A DNA stretch of 64,000 nt from positions 62,001 through 126,000 of the forward strand of contig MU863939.1 in assembly GCA_033296885.1 (NCBI GenBank), written 5' to 3'. Below the pieces are notes generated by a model. The model was not told the DNA's origin, made no database searches, and worked only from the letters and a program-made list of their open reading frames with translations. A program made the translations under genes and the position numbers. Shown here piece after piece: positions 63,959-64,000 of this stretch. Every line of letters begins with the position of its first letter. The first letter of the stretch is position 1. This DNA comes from Triangularia verruculosa (taxonomy: Eukaryota; Ascomycota; Sordariomycetes; Sordariales; Podosporaceae).

Positions 63959-64000
63959 GATCCCCGCCATAAAAGCTGTACTCCAGAAATGGCTCTTGGA

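Larger units (their letters stand above)
62263..64000. other. Repeat-rich flank of the NLR gene
   Basis: Contains a minus-strand relic gene (62267-62661), a diverged direct duplication of about 190 bases (62688 and 62897) and three copies of a short motif near the edge (63788, 63847, 63928). No intact gene. Confidence 0.5.

Noticed and set aside
1..64000. CRISPR array, bacterial operons or prophage
   Set aside because: Spliceosomal introns, intron-bearing tRNAs and eukaryotic families show this is fungal nuclear DNA. The only regular array is protein-coding.

Overview
The window is nuclear DNA of a filamentous ascomycete (Pezizomycotina, most probably Sordariomycetes). Introns are mostly 50-80 nt with GTRNGT donors and CTRAC/CTGAC branch points. 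The families are typically fungal: a type IIC Na+/K+-like ATPase, a CFEM-like protein, an AIM18-type mitochondrial protein and a NACHT-type NLR. A pogo/Fot1-like DNA transposon and two intron-containing tRNA genes are also present. Species cannot be fixed from the sequence alone.

Positions 1-31,000 are mostly conserved housekeeping genes: the 3'-truncated (window edge) Na+/K+ ATPase (-), an F-box/LRR protein of the Grr1 type (-), an AIM18-like mitochondrial protein (+), a glutaredoxin (-), a membrane-anchored UBL-BAG co-chaperone (+), ribosomal protein L16/uL13 (+), a histidine-acid-phosphatase-like membrane protein (-), tRNA-Met, proteasome ATPase Rpt2 (-), E2 enzyme Ubc1 with a UBA domain (+), succinyl-CoA ligase alpha (-) and Elp3 (+). 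Four of these (Grr1, Rpt2, Ubc1, BAG) act in protein quality control or ubiquitin turnover. Rpt2/Ubc1 and succinyl-CoA ligase/Elp3 are divergent pairs sharing short promoter regions.

Positions 31,000-53,200 are sparser and more lineage-specific: small proteins of unknown function, tRNA-Leu(CAG), a CFEM-like surface protein, a small hydrophilic protein with CRE-type bZIP sites in its promoter, two multi-pass membrane proteins, a kinase-like protein, a sugar-porter MFS transporter, and two paralogous Thr-rich, Cys-rich predicted secreted proteins flanking an unrelated conserved fungal gene. The second paralog lacks its 5' end where a repeat block begins.

Positions 53,200-64,000 are a repeat-rich, fast-evolving block. 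It holds a 31-bp minisatellite, an internally deleted pogo/Fot1-like transposon with complete terminal inverted repeats and TA duplications, fold-back repeats and relics of two other NLR genes (an NB-ARC piece and a WD40 piece in opposite orientations). Next comes a largely complete eight-exon NLR gene: conserved N-terminal domain, NACHT, an array of at least 14 near-identical 30/32-residue repeats interrupted by an assembly gap, then ankyrin-like repeats and a C-terminal membrane segment. It is followed by a relic of another fungal family and by direct repeats. This NLR and its graveyard are the most interesting part: the repeats differ almost only at a few fixed positions, the pattern expected of a self/non-self or immune receptor under diversifying selection.
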